Assembly (NCBI GenBank): GCA_017521125.1
Contig: JAFXDV010000010.1
Coordinates: 1-64,000 of the forward strand
Length of the DNA: 64,000 nt
From: Clostridia bacterium
GTDB taxonomy: Bacteria; Bacillota; Clostridia; Oscillospirales; Acutalibacteraceae
Reading direction: 5' to 3'
This document shows, in pieces, positions 24,847 to 32,905 of this stretch. The position numbers were made by a program, and so were the translations under genes. Positions within the stretch are counted from its first letter, which is position 1; each line of letters opens with the position of its first letter. The notes under the pieces are model-generated. The model did no database searches, had not been told where the DNA came from, and saw only the letters and a list, made by a program, of their open reading frames with translations.

Positions 24847-24875
24847 AAATGAGCAAGTTGAACTTGCTCATTTTT
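24845..24875. terminator. Bidirectional terminator after rnhA
   Basis: AAAAATGAGCAAGTT pairs perfectly with AACTTGCTCATTTTT around one base. It overlaps the rnhA stop codon and faces the convergent membrane-protein gene. Confidence 0.85.
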
Positions 24876-24879
24876 ATTT

Positions 24880-25224
24880 TTACTGCTTTATATTAAGTTT
24901 CTTTTGTTTGCTATAACCAATAAAGCCCAAAATCAAAATCGGCACACCGAACATAAAGTAGGCAAGGAAAAACAAAGTTCCAACGCTATATAAAATAGCT
25001 GCCACCAAGGCTGCCCAGGATTTTTTAATAAATAATCCTAACCAACCAAACACTGCACCTACCAAGAACATAATCATATGTGGTAGCACAAGCGCAGTTG
25101 CTATTGCACCGCCGATAGCTTCGGCGCCACTTGCACTAGCAGTACCGCCGATAAAATATGTAATCAAATAAATCGCATACGCTGAAGCAACTATATTAGA
25201 AAAACATAAAAATTTACTTCTCAT
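24880..25224 (-). CDS. Small four-helix membrane protein, unknown function
   Basis: A 114-residue protein made almost wholly of hydrophobic segments (about 7-27, 36-65, 68-86, 88-104) with a short Lys-rich cytoplasmic end (YSKQKKLNIKQ). No motif is recognised. It follows a DUF4352-type lipoprotein gene by 12 bases with GGAGATATT before the start, so the two are likely co-transcribed and may act together at the membrane. No closer call is justified. Confidence 0.6.
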   Translation of the reverse strand: MRSKFLCFSNIVASAYAIYLITYFIGGTASASGAEAIGGAIATALVLPHMIMFLVGAVFGWLGLFIKKSWAALVAAILYSVGTLFFLAYFMFGVPILILGFIGYSKQKKLNIKQ

Positions 25225-25236
25225 TATAATATCTCC

Positions 25237-25749
25237 TTACTTAGTAAATTTAAAAGTTGCGTTTTTGCTTGACAACCAGGTTGATTGAACGTTCAATTCT
25301 AATTCATTCCAATTTTCAGGAACCTCTACGGCATACCAACCCACTATCTTTTTGCCTGGTGCAATACTGCCGTCAAGCGTACCGTCAAAAGCACAAGCCG
25401 CACTTATAGAATAATCGCACTTTACATCATCTGCATAAGCCTCAAACAAAAGAATTGAACTAACGGCTTGTTCTTCTTCAGAAACGTTTTCAACAGTGAA
25501 GTTTACGCCAACAAACACATTCCCCTCTTCAGGCGTAAAGAAATTATCTCCGTCACTTTCCTTGATTTCGGTAGCAGTAAATTTTAAATCTTTAAATACC
25601 GCCGTTTCATTAAGTCCAAAGGTGTCTTTAGTTGTTGTCTTGGTTGAAGATATTTCATTTTGTTCTTTTGTCGGTATATCTTCTGAACCACAAGCCGCAA
25701 AAGAAAACGAAAAAATTAAACACAAGCACAACGCTATAAACTTTTTCAT
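25237..25749 (-). CDS. DUF4352/DUF5067-type lipoprotein
   Basis: A 170-residue lipoprotein: the signal peptide ends with SFAACGS, Cys being the lipidated residue at about 19. A short polar linker precedes an immunoglobulin-like beta domain beginning GLNETAVFKDLKFTATEI and containing VFVGVNFTVENVSEEEQAV, the characteristic core of DUF4352-like domains, then PGKKIVGWYAVEVPENW. Such proteins are surface or solute-binding modules of unknown ligand. The ATG at 25749 follows AGGGGG. It is divergent from an XRE regulator whose candidate operators lie in the shared region. Confidence 0.72.
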   Translation of the reverse strand: MKKFIALCLCLIFSFSFAACGSEDIPTKEQNEISSTKTTTKDTFGLNETAVFKDLKFTATEIKESDGDNFFTPEEGNVFVGVNFTVENVSEEEQAVSSILLFEAYADDVKCDYSISAACAFDGTLDGSIAPGKKIVGWYAVEVPENWNELELNVQSTWLSSKNATFKFTK

Positions 25750-25768
25750 AGTAATCCCCCTAAAAAAC

Positions 25769-25796
25769 AATATTGCACCTATATAAGTGCAATATT
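25769..25796. promoter_or_regulatory. Inverted repeat operator between lipoprotein and XRE genes
   Basis: Perfect 10-bp arms AATATTGCAC and GTGCAATATT are separated by eight bases. The right part, CCTATATAAGTGCAATA (25778-25794), recurs with two mismatches at 25836-25852. Probably bound by the adjacent XRE regulator. Confidence 0.55.
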
Positions 25797-25835
25797 ATTC
25801 TATCACTGCCATATACTAATGTCAAGGATTTTGTT

Positions 25836-25852
25836 CCTAAATAAGTGCAAAA
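25836..25852 (+). promoter_or_regulatory. Second copy of the operator half-site
   Basis: CCTAAATAAGTGCAAAA repeats the right half of the 25769-25796 operator with two changes, 58 bases further on and just before the XRE start region. This is the pattern expected of an autoregulated divergent promoter. Confidence 0.45.
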
Positions 25853-25873
25853 GTGGTTTTAGGGTGATAAGTT

Positions 25874-26116
25874 ATGAACTCACAAATAGAAAAGAAAATC
25901 GGTAATAATATACGGGTTTTACGGGAAAAAGCAAAACTCACACAGGATATGCTATCTGCGAGACTGCAAACTCGGGGTTGTGATATAACCAGAAGCGCCC
26001 TTGCTAAAATTGAGGTTGGCCAGAGACATTTATATCCTGATGAAATTATGTTAATTAGGGAAATTTTATCTGTCTCATATGAAGAAATTTTCGATGTGGA
26101 TAATAAGTTGTTTTAA
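25874..26116 (+). CDS. XRE/Cro-CI family helix-turn-helix regulator
   Basis: An 80-residue single-domain DNA-binding protein: IGNNIRVLREKAKLTQDMLS opens the HTH, ITRSALAKIEVGQRHLYPDE forms the recognition helix and following turn, and the end packs against it. No sensing domain is present. Such small regulators often control themselves and a divergent gene; here the divergent gene encodes a lipoprotein. The start has only a weak ribosome site (GGGTGATAAGTT). The gene is closed by a strong palindromic terminator. Confidence 0.85.
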   Translation: MNSQIEKKIGNNIRVLREKAKLTQDMLSARLQTRGCDITRSALAKIEVGQRHLYPDEIMLIREILSVSYEEIFDVDNKLF

Positions 26117-26140
26117 ATTCATGCTCTAAAGAACAAGAAT

Positions 26141-26174
26141 AAAAGGATGTGTAGAAATTTCTACACATCCTTTT
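26141..26174. terminator. Perfect 34-base palindromic terminator
   Basis: AAAAGGATGTGTAGAAA is followed immediately by its exact complement, with A and T runs at the ends. It serves the convergent XRE and carbohydrate-binding lipoprotein genes. Confidence 0.85.
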
Positions 26175-26189
26175 ATATATAATCATACT

Positions 26190-27710
26190 TTAATCGGTTG
26201 TCGGGCCAACGCCGAAAAATTGATTTGCTCCCTTTTTAATTGTAAATGTGGTTGAGGCTTCGCCGCTTGGGTCAATATTTTCTCCCCACTCTTTACCCTT
26301 GTTGTCCGATGGTATCATACCTTCAGGCATTTCGGGTCTTTCGCCTTGAGGGCGCTGACCGTCTGGTTTTTCAGGTCTTTCCATACCCTCTGGTATTTCA
26401 GGAGGAGTTGCTTGCTCATCAAAGGGCTTTTCAGGTTTTTCTCCTTGAGGCATACCGCCCTGCATATTTTTCCCTTGGCCTGAGGACAGTTGGGTTTCAT
26501 TTTGCCAAAATGTGTAATCTCCCGGAATCAGTTGGTCGTCTGCAATAATCAGATAAGAGAAATTGTTTTCCGGAGTATACTTGCTAACCACTTTATCCTC
26601 AGAATTTTTAAGGGTGTATGTGTTGTTTCCTTTTTGTGCATTTGCAAAACTAAAGACAACATATGTCTGACTGCCGCCTGAGATACGGTCAAGCATATTG
26701 CCTGTAGCAACTACTTTTCCGCCGTTAATATAAATGCCTTTATCAGAGTCGATACCTGCATCCCCACTGGTCGAACAGGCCTGTGCGGTAACCGTTCCGC
26801 CATTGATTACAAGCCATCCGTTGGAATCAATTCCGTCGCCCTCTGATGTACTGCCATCACAAATAATGTTGAGCTCGCCACCATTTATCGTGGTAACAGA
26901 AACATTATCCTCGTTGGTGTTAATTCCATCGTTGCCTGATGTGATGTTTATGATACCGCCGTTAATTGTGAGATGAAGTTCACTGTTTAGGCCCTCATTT
27001 TCCGCCTTAATATTGAGCACGCCGTCTCCTTGGTCGCCACCGTATATATTCATTGTTTTCTTTGAATAGAAAGCTCCGTCATATTTATGAAGTTTTTTGC
27101 TATCTACAATTTCTTTGCCATCTTCGCTTAATTCGTAAGATTTATAAATTTTTGCCACATAGGAACCATTGATGTTATTTTCAGTTTCGTCTGCAATAAT
27201 AACATTTGCTCCTGCTTTTGATGTATCAACATCTTTTGTTGCAGTTTCTTCATCACTGCTTGAACATTCATATACATTATAGAAAATAATTGCAGGTGCA
27301 ACCTCACAGGTAATATCCACCCCGTTAAGAATTAGGGTTACTTCTGCTTGGGGGTCTGTTTCTGCCTCTTCTCCAAGGTCAACGGCTATTTGTCCCAAAG
27401 ACAGTTTGCCGCTTAAAACATATTTTCCCGGTTTGGTAATATGAACAACTGTGTGTGCATCCGCTTCACTCTGCTCGTGCTCATCTTGTTTTTCGCCTTC
27501 GCCATAAGTAAAATCTTGTCCCGCAAGGTAGAAAACTATATCCTTGGCAGAATAAACTGCTTGTGTGTTGTCGTTTGTTATCTCTTTTCCGTCAACAGTT
27601 ATCTTGCTATCTGAAAGTTTAATTTGAATGCCGTCTATTTTTTCTTCAAAAGAGCGGCAGCCTGAAAGCAAAAAGGTTAGTGCTAATAAACATACTATTA
27701 CTTTTTTCAT
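26190..27710 (-). CDS. Large lipoprotein with Cthe_2159-type carbohydrate-binding domain
   Basis: A 506-residue lipoprotein with lipobox LLSGC at about residue 18. Residues about 30-400 are a right-handed beta-helix-like region with repeated blocks such as NINGSYVAKI, GDGVLNIKAENEGLNSE, ITSGNDGINTNED, STSEGDGIDSNGWLVINGG and SGDAGIDSDKGIYINGG. The Asp/Asn-Gly turns suit calcium binding. This matches the PF14262/Cthe_2159 family, which binds acidic polysaccharide or cellulose. Residues about 425-480 are a Pro/Glu/Gly-rich tail (PEKPFDEQATPPEIPEG and similar). The start at 27710 follows AGAGGTG; upstream codons are not needed. Confidence 0.8.
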   Translation of the reverse strand: MKKVIVCLLALTFLLSGCRSFEEKIDGIQIKLSDSKITVDGKEITNDNTQAVYSAKDIVFYLAGQDFTYGEGEKQDEHEQSEADAHTVVHITKPGKYVLSGKLSLGQIAVDLGEEAETDPQAEVTLILNGVDITCEVAPAIIFYNVYECSSSDEETATKDVDTSKAGANVIIADETENNINGSYVAKIYKSYELSEDGKEIVDSKKLHKYDGAFYSKKTMNIYGGDQGDGVLNIKAENEGLNSELHLTINGGIINITSGNDGINTNEDNVSVTTINGGELNIICDGSTSEGDGIDSNGWLVINGGTVTAQACSTSGDAGIDSDKGIYINGGKVVATGNMLDRISGGSQTYVVFSFANAQKGNNTYTLKNSEDKVVSKYTPENNFSYLIIADDQLIPGDYTFWQNETQLSSGQGKNMQGGMPQGEKPEKPFDEQATPPEIPEGMERPEKPDGQRPQGERPEMPEGMIPSDNKGKEWGENIDPSGEASTTFTIKKGANQFFGVGPTTD

Positions 27711-27746
27711 ATTACACCTCTGATAAATTCTTATGTTTTCGTTATT

Positions 27747-27752
27747 ATTATA
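27747..27752 (-). promoter_or_regulatory. Possible -10 element of the carbohydrate-binding lipoprotein gene
   Basis: TATAAT on the minus strand lies 36 bases before the start codon and just downstream of the polysaccharide operon terminator. The -35 region is only T-rich. Confidence 0.4.
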
Positions 27753-27786
27753 ACCCATTATCTTTTGGAAAAAATTAACTAATTGT

Positions 27787-27822
27787 AAAAAATGACCCTA
27801 CTTAATAGTAGGGTCATTTTTT
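27787..27822 (-). terminator. Terminator of the polysaccharide operon
   Basis: AAAAAATGACCCTACT pairs fully with AGTAGGGTCATTTTTT around TAAT and overlaps the stop codon of the last gene. Confidence 0.9.
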
Positions 27823-28270
27823 ATTTGGTGTTTAACATTTCTTCTGTAATTTTAGCGGCGATTTCTACAAGCTCTGCACAGGGGCGCTTTTTATAATATT
27901 CCTTTGTTCTGTCCTCAGGCACAAAGGTTTCTTTTTTATCCCCCACTCCTAAAAGTTCACGGCAAATTATACTGCCATTTTGCTCTTTGAATTTTGCCGC
28001 CATATCTTGAATTAGTTTATAATGCTGAGTTTTTGCGGTTTTGTCGGTTGGGTCGGAGTAGCCGTATTTTAGACCTGCCACCATAAAGGCGCCGCTTACT
28101 GCGCCGCAGACCTCTCTGAGTCTGCCCATTCCTCCCCCAAAGGAAGAGGAGAGCTTCATAGCGGTTTCAAGGTCTAACCCTAAGTCTTCGCAAAAGGCAC
28201 CCACTACCGCCTGAGAGCAGTTGTAGCCTTGCATAAATAGTTCTTTTGCTTTTTCGGTTTTTGCGCTCAT
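27821..28270 (-). CDS. C-GCAxxG-C-C family protein
   Basis: A 149-residue protein of the C_GCAxxG_C_C family, a putative redox or metal-binding family. The signature is complete: YNCSQAVVGAF (Cys 1), GGGMGRLREVCGAVSGAFMVAG (the GCAxxG-like core), then IICRELLG and RPCAELV supplying the last two Cys. The function is unproven. The ATG at 28270 overlaps the fnlC stop by one base (TAATG), so it is translationally coupled to a capsule gene, an odd neighbour. An upstream TTG start is not needed. Confidence 0.85.
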   Translation of the reverse strand: MSAKTEKAKELFMQGYNCSQAVVGAFCEDLGLDLETAMKLSSSFGGGMGRLREVCGAVSGAFMVAGLKYGYSDPTDKTAKTQHYKLIQDMAAKFKEQNGSIICRELLGVGDKKETFVPEDRTKEYYKKRPCAELVEIAAKITEEMLNTK

Positions 28271-29454
28271 TAGAATTTTCTCCAAACCATTTTATCCACA
28301 ACACCGGTATAAGACTGAATAAGCTTTACTACCTTGGTAGAAACGTTGGTGTCAATATAATCGGGAACCGGAATGCCGAAGTCTCCCTCGCTGTTTGCGG
28401 TAACTGCAGTTTCCACCGCCTGAACAAGAGATTTTTCATCAATACCTGCAAGCACGAAGCAGCCCTTATCAAGAGCCTCTGGTCGCTCTGTTGAGGTTCT
28501 GATGCAAACGGCAGGGAAAGGCTTGCCGATAGAAGTGAAGAAGGAGCTTTCCTCAGGGAGAGTTCCTGAATCAGATACCACCGCAAAGGCATTCATCTGC
28601 AGACAATTATAATCGTGGAAGCCTAAAGGCTCGTGGCGAATTACCCTGCTATCAAGCTGAAATCCGCTTTCCTCAAGACGCTTTTTGGAACGTGGATGGC
28701 AGGAATATAAAACAGGCATATCGTACTTTTCGGCAATTTTATTGATAGCTGTGAAAAGTGAAAGGAAATTCTTTTCAGTATCGATATTTTCCTCTCTGTG
28801 AGCAGATAAAAGAATATATTTTCCCTTTTTAAGAGAAAGCTTTTTATGTATATCTGATTTTTCTATCTCTTTTAAATTTTCACTTAAAACCTCTGCCATT
28901 GGAGAGCCTGTAACGTAAACTCTCTCTTTAGGAAGACCACATTCATGGAGATATTTTCTTGCGTGTTCGCTATAAGCCAGGTTTACGTCTGAGATAATAT
29001 CAACAATTCTGCGGTTGGTTTCCTCAGGCAGACACTCGTCCTTGCATCTGTTTCCTGCTTCCATATGGAAGATAGGAATATGAAGTCTTTTTGCAGGAAT
29101 TGCAGAAAGGCAGGAGTTGGTATCGCCTAAAATAAGAAGTGCGTCAGGCTTAATCTCGTTCATAAGCTTATATGAGCAATTAATGATATTGCCCACGGTA
29201 GCGCCAAGGTCATCTCCCACTGCGTTCATATAAACCTCAGGCGAGTCGAGTTTTAAGTCTTGGAAAAATACACCATTAAGGTTGTAGTCATAGTTCTGAC
29301 CTGTGTGGGCCAAAATGCAATCAAAATATTTTCTGCACTTTTTTATAACGGCGGCAAGACGTATAATTTCGGGACGGGTGCCTACAATTATAAGAAGTTT
29401 TAACTTGCCGTTTTCCTTGAATTTTATATCGGAGTAATCGAGTTTCATTTCCAT
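28270..29454 (-). CDS. fnlC: UDP-N-acetylglucosamine 2-epimerase-type enzyme (FnlC/WbjD)
   Basis: Completes UDP-N-acetyl-L-fucosamine synthesis by 2-epimerisation. The 394-residue protein has the WecB/WbjD two-domain GT-B fold: IIVGTRPEIIRLAAVIKK at the N terminus, HTGQNYDYNLNGVFF, LGDTNSCLSAIPA, HMEAGNRCKDECLPEETNRR, SAHREENID and DSGTLPEESSFF. The variants HMEAGNRC and LPEETNRR and the presence of fnlA and fnlB in the same operon favour the FnlC reading over plain WecB. A nucleotidyltransferase gene lies between it and fnlB. Confidence 0.88.
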   Translation of the reverse strand: MEMKLDYSDIKFKENGKLKLLIIVGTRPEIIRLAAVIKKCRKYFDCILAHTGQNYDYNLNGVFFQDLKLDSPEVYMNAVGDDLGATVGNIINCSYKLMNEIKPDALLILGDTNSCLSAIPAKRLHIPIFHMEAGNRCKDECLPEETNRRIVDIISDVNLAYSEHARKYLHECGLPKERVYVTGSPMAEVLSENLKEIEKSDIHKKLSLKKGKYILLSAHREENIDTEKNFLSLFTAINKIAEKYDMPVLYSCHPRSKKRLEESGFQLDSRVIRHEPLGFHDYNCLQMNAFAVVSDSGTLPEESSFFTSIGKPFPAVCIRTSTERPEALDKGCFVLAGIDEKSLVQAVETAVTANSEGDFGIPVPDYIDTNVSTKVVKLIQSYTGVVDKMVWRKF

Positions 29455-30678
29455 TTATTTGTCCTCTCCTTCAAACAGTCGAAACTGACTGTAAATCTCT
29501 TTTCTTGAATTTGCACCCTTTATAACACCTTTAAATCTAGGCATTTTTCTTGTGCCTTTAAGCACACGGTAGCCTCTTCTGAAGATAAAGGCCACAAAGC
29601 CAAAGGGATGCAAAATTTTATGTCTTTTTATAAAGGGGAATTGCACCTTTGCCGCATTGTTTACAGATTTTATAAACTGCAAACGTGCAGATTTTTGTAT
29701 TCCGTCCTTGCCCCTATTGGAAATGGCTAAGGACTGACCTGCCCTTTCTTTGTCCTTTCTGCCGAAATTGCCGCCTGCAAAAATATCCTTAATTACCGCC
29801 TCGGCAATGCCGTCCGGGTCATCGGTCATAAAAGATTTTTTCTGTCCACCTAAATATTTATAACAAGTATGGGCAAGTATTTTTGCGAAGTGCCAGAGAC
29901 CGCATTTTTCAAGCTTTTCTTTAAATATTTCTTCAAACTCATTTTCATTGAAGTTATTTATAAAGTAGGCTATATCGCAAAGATGTCTGAGCCCCACGCC
30001 CTCGCCTAACATATGGTGATAGGTGTGCATTAAAAGGATAAGTCCGTGATGAAATGCCGATGGCGTTTTAAACTCTAACCCTTCAATAGTTACCGTTTCG
30101 CTTTTTTCAAAAATATCTGAAAGATAAGTTTTTATAATTTCGCCGTATTTACCCTGGGGCATACCCGGGAGACTAAAATGCATTTCAAAATGCATTCTGC
30201 CTTTTTTGAAAACAAAGTGGCTTATATGCTTGTCCTCATAAAGAGAAAAGCCCTCCTCTATAAGCACCTTTTTTGCTTTCTCTAAATCTTCTTTTTTTAC
30301 TAAAAAATCTACGTCGCCCATGGCACGAATAAGGGGGTTTTTATAGTAATAAGCCGAAGACGAACCCTTAATCACGCAATAATCTATACCTTTTTGCTCC
30401 ATAAGATTATGAAGATAATTATGGTGGGAATGCACCGTCATATTCTGGCTTATCTGCTTTGCCGAAATAAGCTCAAATTTTTGGAACACCTCGTCTTCTA
30501 TGGCACTTTCCTCCGACAAGGCATCAAAAACAGAAAGGCAGACCGACTGAACCTTAGATTCTTTTAAAACCTCTTGCCAGTCCACGCTCTTTTCAGCTAC
30601 ATATTTTTCTCCCCTAATTCCTTTTGACAAGGCGGAAAGAATGGTTGTTTCGGTTTTTGTAAAACTATTTTGGGGCAT
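29455..30678 (-). CDS. Uncharacterised nucleotidyltransferase family protein (PF14907-like)
   Basis: A 407-residue protein. Residues about 90-200 carry a nucleotidyltransferase-fold signature: GIDYCVIKGSSSAYYYKNPLIR, then MGDVDFLVKKEDLEKAKKVL with the expected Asp-x-Asp metal pair, and HFVFKKGRMHFEMHFSL with a third possible acid. The rest is helical with FHHGLILLMHTYHHMLGEGVGLRHLCDIAYF, a hallmark of the NTP_transf_5 family. Family members occur with modified-peptide and polysaccharide genes; the substrate is unknown. It is flush between fnlB and fnlC with no spacer. Confidence 0.75.
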   Translation of the reverse strand: MPQNSFTKTETTILSALSKGIRGEKYVAEKSVDWQEVLKESKVQSVCLSVFDALSEESAIEDEVFQKFELISAKQISQNMTVHSHHNYLHNLMEQKGIDYCVIKGSSSAYYYKNPLIRAMGDVDFLVKKEDLEKAKKVLIEEGFSLYEDKHISHFVFKKGRMHFEMHFSLPGMPQGKYGEIIKTYLSDIFEKSETVTIEGLEFKTPSAFHHGLILLMHTYHHMLGEGVGLRHLCDIAYFINNFNENEFEEIFKEKLEKCGLWHFAKILAHTCYKYLGGQKKSFMTDDPDGIAEAVIKDIFAGGNFGRKDKERAGQSLAISNRGKDGIQKSARLQFIKSVNNAAKVQFPFIKRHKILHPFGFVAFIFRRGYRVLKGTRKMPRFKGVIKGANSRKEIYSQFRLFEGEDK

Positions 30679-31827
30679 TTACACCTTTTCTCCAAAAGTA
30701 TCAGGGTGGTTGGGGTCAAACTGCTCGTTTGCCCACATTACAGTTACTAAATCTTCGGTTTCTGACAGGTTAATAATGTTATGGGTGTATCCCGGGAGCA
30801 TATGAATTGCTTCAATCTTTTCTCCTGATACCTCAAACTCGTAAACCAAATCGGTTCCGATTTTGCGGAGTTTTATTAGTCCGTGTCCTGAAACTACAAT
30901 GAAAAACTCCCACTTTGAATGATGCCAATGCTCTCCCTTTGTGATGGAGGGCTTGGAAATATTAACTGAAAACTGTCCACAGTTTTCGGTTTTTAAAAGT
31001 TCGGTAAAACTTCCTCGGTTATCTACGTTCATCTTTAGCGGAAAAGATATTTTCTCCTTTGGCAGATATGAAAGATATGTAGAATAAAGTTTTTTAGCAA
31101 AAGAGCCGTTGGGTATTTCAGGCATTAAGAGGGTATTTGGTTGCTCTTTAAAGGTATAAAGCAAATCTACAATCTCGCCGAGTGTCACCTTTTGTTCACA
31201 TTCTACCTTGCAAAATTCTCCATCTTTGGTCTCTTTTCCCTCGAGGGCGTTTAACATTTCATCAACAAGGTCGTCAATGTAAACCAAAGTTAGCGAAATT
31301 TCTCTGCTATTTACCTGAATTGGCAAATCGTTTGCTATATTGTTGCAAAAAGTAGCAACGGCACTGTTATAGTTTGGTCTGCACCATTTTCCAAAAAGGT
31401 TTGGGAAACGATAGACCAAAACCTTTGCCCCTGTTTCTTTTGAATACTGAAACAAAAGGTCTTCTCCGGCTTTTTTTGATTTTCCGTAGTCGTTATCAAG
31501 CTGAGCTTGAATTGAGGAACTAATCATTACAGGGCAGATATTATTGTGCTTCTTTAAAAGATTTAATAGGGTGTCGGCAAATCCGAAATTCCCCTGCATA
31601 AACTCAGAGGTTTCTTTTGGGCGGTTTACCCCTGCAAGATTAAAGACAAAATCTGCCTTTTTTGCGTATTCTTCCAAAAGGCTTTCGGGAGTGTCAATAT
31701 CGAACTCGAAAACCTCTTCTATCTTTAAATTAGGGCGTGTTCTGTCCTTGCCCTCTTTTAAGTTGTTAAGGGCGCAGACAAGATTTTTTCCAACAAAGCC
31801 CTTTGCACCTGTAACTAAAATCTTCAT
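30679..31827 (-). CDS. fnlB: Capsular polysaccharide epimerase/reductase with cupin domain (FnlB/WbjC)
   Basis: Converts the FnlA product by 3-epimerisation and C-4 reduction toward UDP-L-pneumosamine. The 382-residue fusion has an N-terminal SDR domain (KILVTGAKGFVGKNLVCAL, DFVFNLAGVNRP, YGKSKKAGEDLLFQYSK with the Tyr-x3-Lys pair) and a C-terminal cupin (TKGEHWHHSKWEFFIVVSG, MLPGYTHNIINLSE) with the His and Glu of the beta-barrel site. This architecture is diagnostic of WbjC/FnlB. Its start is one base from the fnlA stop. Confidence 0.93.
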   Translation of the reverse strand: MKILVTGAKGFVGKNLVCALNNLKEGKDRTRPNLKIEEVFEFDIDTPESLLEEYAKKADFVFNLAGVNRPKETSEFMQGNFGFADTLLNLLKKHNNICPVMISSSIQAQLDNDYGKSKKAGEDLLFQYSKETGAKVLVYRFPNLFGKWCRPNYNSAVATFCNNIANDLPIQVNSREISLTLVYIDDLVDEMLNALEGKETKDGEFCKVECEQKVTLGEIVDLLYTFKEQPNTLLMPEIPNGSFAKKLYSTYLSYLPKEKISFPLKMNVDNRGSFTELLKTENCGQFSVNISKPSITKGEHWHHSKWEFFIVVSGHGLIKLRKIGTDLVYEFEVSGEKIEAIHMLPGYTHNIINLSETEDLVTVMWANEQFDPNHPDTFGEKV

Positions 31828-31828
31828 A

Positions 31829-32875
31829 CTATTCCTCTTTTGCCAATTCCTCTCTGATATAGGAAAGCTTTAATAATTTTTCCTTAACCTGCTCTACATT
31901 TAAAAGCTCGGTGTTGTTCGAGTTAAATTCTGTGAGAGGATTACGGTCTTTGTCACCGTTTGTAAAGTAATTATCGTAATTCAGGTCTCTCTTGTCGCAA
32001 GGAACTCGGTAGAAGTCGCCAAGGTCGATGGCATTTGCACATTCCTCGTTGGTAAGGAGGGTTTCGTAAAGCTTCTCGCCGTGGCGGATACCAATAATTT
32101 TAATTTCGCTTTTGTTTTCTTTATCGAAAAGCTCTAAAACTGCCTTAGCTAAGGTTTCGATGGTACAAGCGGGAGCCTTTTGAACTAAAATATCTCCGCT
32201 AACACCCTTTTCAAAAGCAAAGAGTACAAGGTCAACCGCTTCATCGAGGCTCATTATAAACCTTGTCATTGAAGGCTCGGTAATTGTGATGGGTTGTCCC
32301 GCTTTAATCTGCTCAATCCAAAGAGGAATTACTGAACCACGGCTGCACATAACGTTTCCGTAGCGAGTACAACTGATTTTGGTTGCCTTGGGGTCTACTG
32401 TACGAGACTTAGCAACGGCAACTCTTTCTTCCATAGCCTTTGAAATGCCCATTGCGTTTACTGGGTATGCCGCCTTGTCGGTTGAAAGGCAAACAACGTT
32501 TTTAACCCCTGCCTCAATAGCCGCAGTTAGCACGTTGTCGGTACCGATAACGTTGGTTCTTACCGCTTCCATTGGGAAAAACTCACAGGAGGGAACCTGC
32601 TTTAAAGCAGCAGCGTGGAAGATATAGTCCACTCCGTGCATAGCAGATTTTACGCTCTGTAAATCTCTTACGTCGCCTATGTAAAATTTAATCTTATCGG
32701 AATATTTGGGGAATTTCGACTGATATTCGTGACGCATATCGTCCTGTTTTTTCTCATCTCTGGAAAAAACTCGGATTTCGCCAATATCGGTGGTTAAAAA
32801 TCTATTTAACACCGCATTTCCGAATGAACCGGTACCACCGGTTATAAGTAAAGTTTTGTTTTTGAATACGGACAT
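31829..32875 (-). CDS. fnlA: UDP-N-acetylglucosamine 4,6-dehydratase/5-epimerase (FnlA/WbjB/CapE)
   Basis: First step of UDP-N-acetyl-L-fucosamine synthesis from UDP-GlcNAc. The 348-residue SDR has LLITGGTGSFGNAVLNRFL at the N terminus, DVRDLQSVKSAM, AALKQVPSCEFFPMEAVRTN and a catalytic stretch STDKAAYPVNAMGISKAMEE. The ATG at 32875 follows AGAAGGTG; nine upstream codons are dropped. It could also feed a PglF-like 4-keto sugar route, but the adjacent fnlB and fnlC make the FucNAc pathway much more likely. Confidence 0.93.
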   Translation of the reverse strand: MSVFKNKTLLITGGTGSFGNAVLNRFLTTDIGEIRVFSRDEKKQDDMRHEYQSKFPKYSDKIKFYIGDVRDLQSVKSAMHGVDYIFHAAALKQVPSCEFFPMEAVRTNVIGTDNVLTAAIEAGVKNVVCLSTDKAAYPVNAMGISKAMEERVAVAKSRTVDPKATKISCTRYGNVMCSRGSVIPLWIEQIKAGQPITITEPSMTRFIMSLDEAVDLVLFAFEKGVSGDILVQKAPACTIETLAKAVLELFDKENKSEIKIIGIRHGEKLYETLLTNEECANAIDLGDFYRVPCDKRDLNYDNYFTNGDKDRNPLTEFNSNNTELLNVEQVKEKLLKLSYIREELAKEE

Positions 32876-32905
32876 ATTAATACACCTTCTATAATATTTC
32901 AAAAT

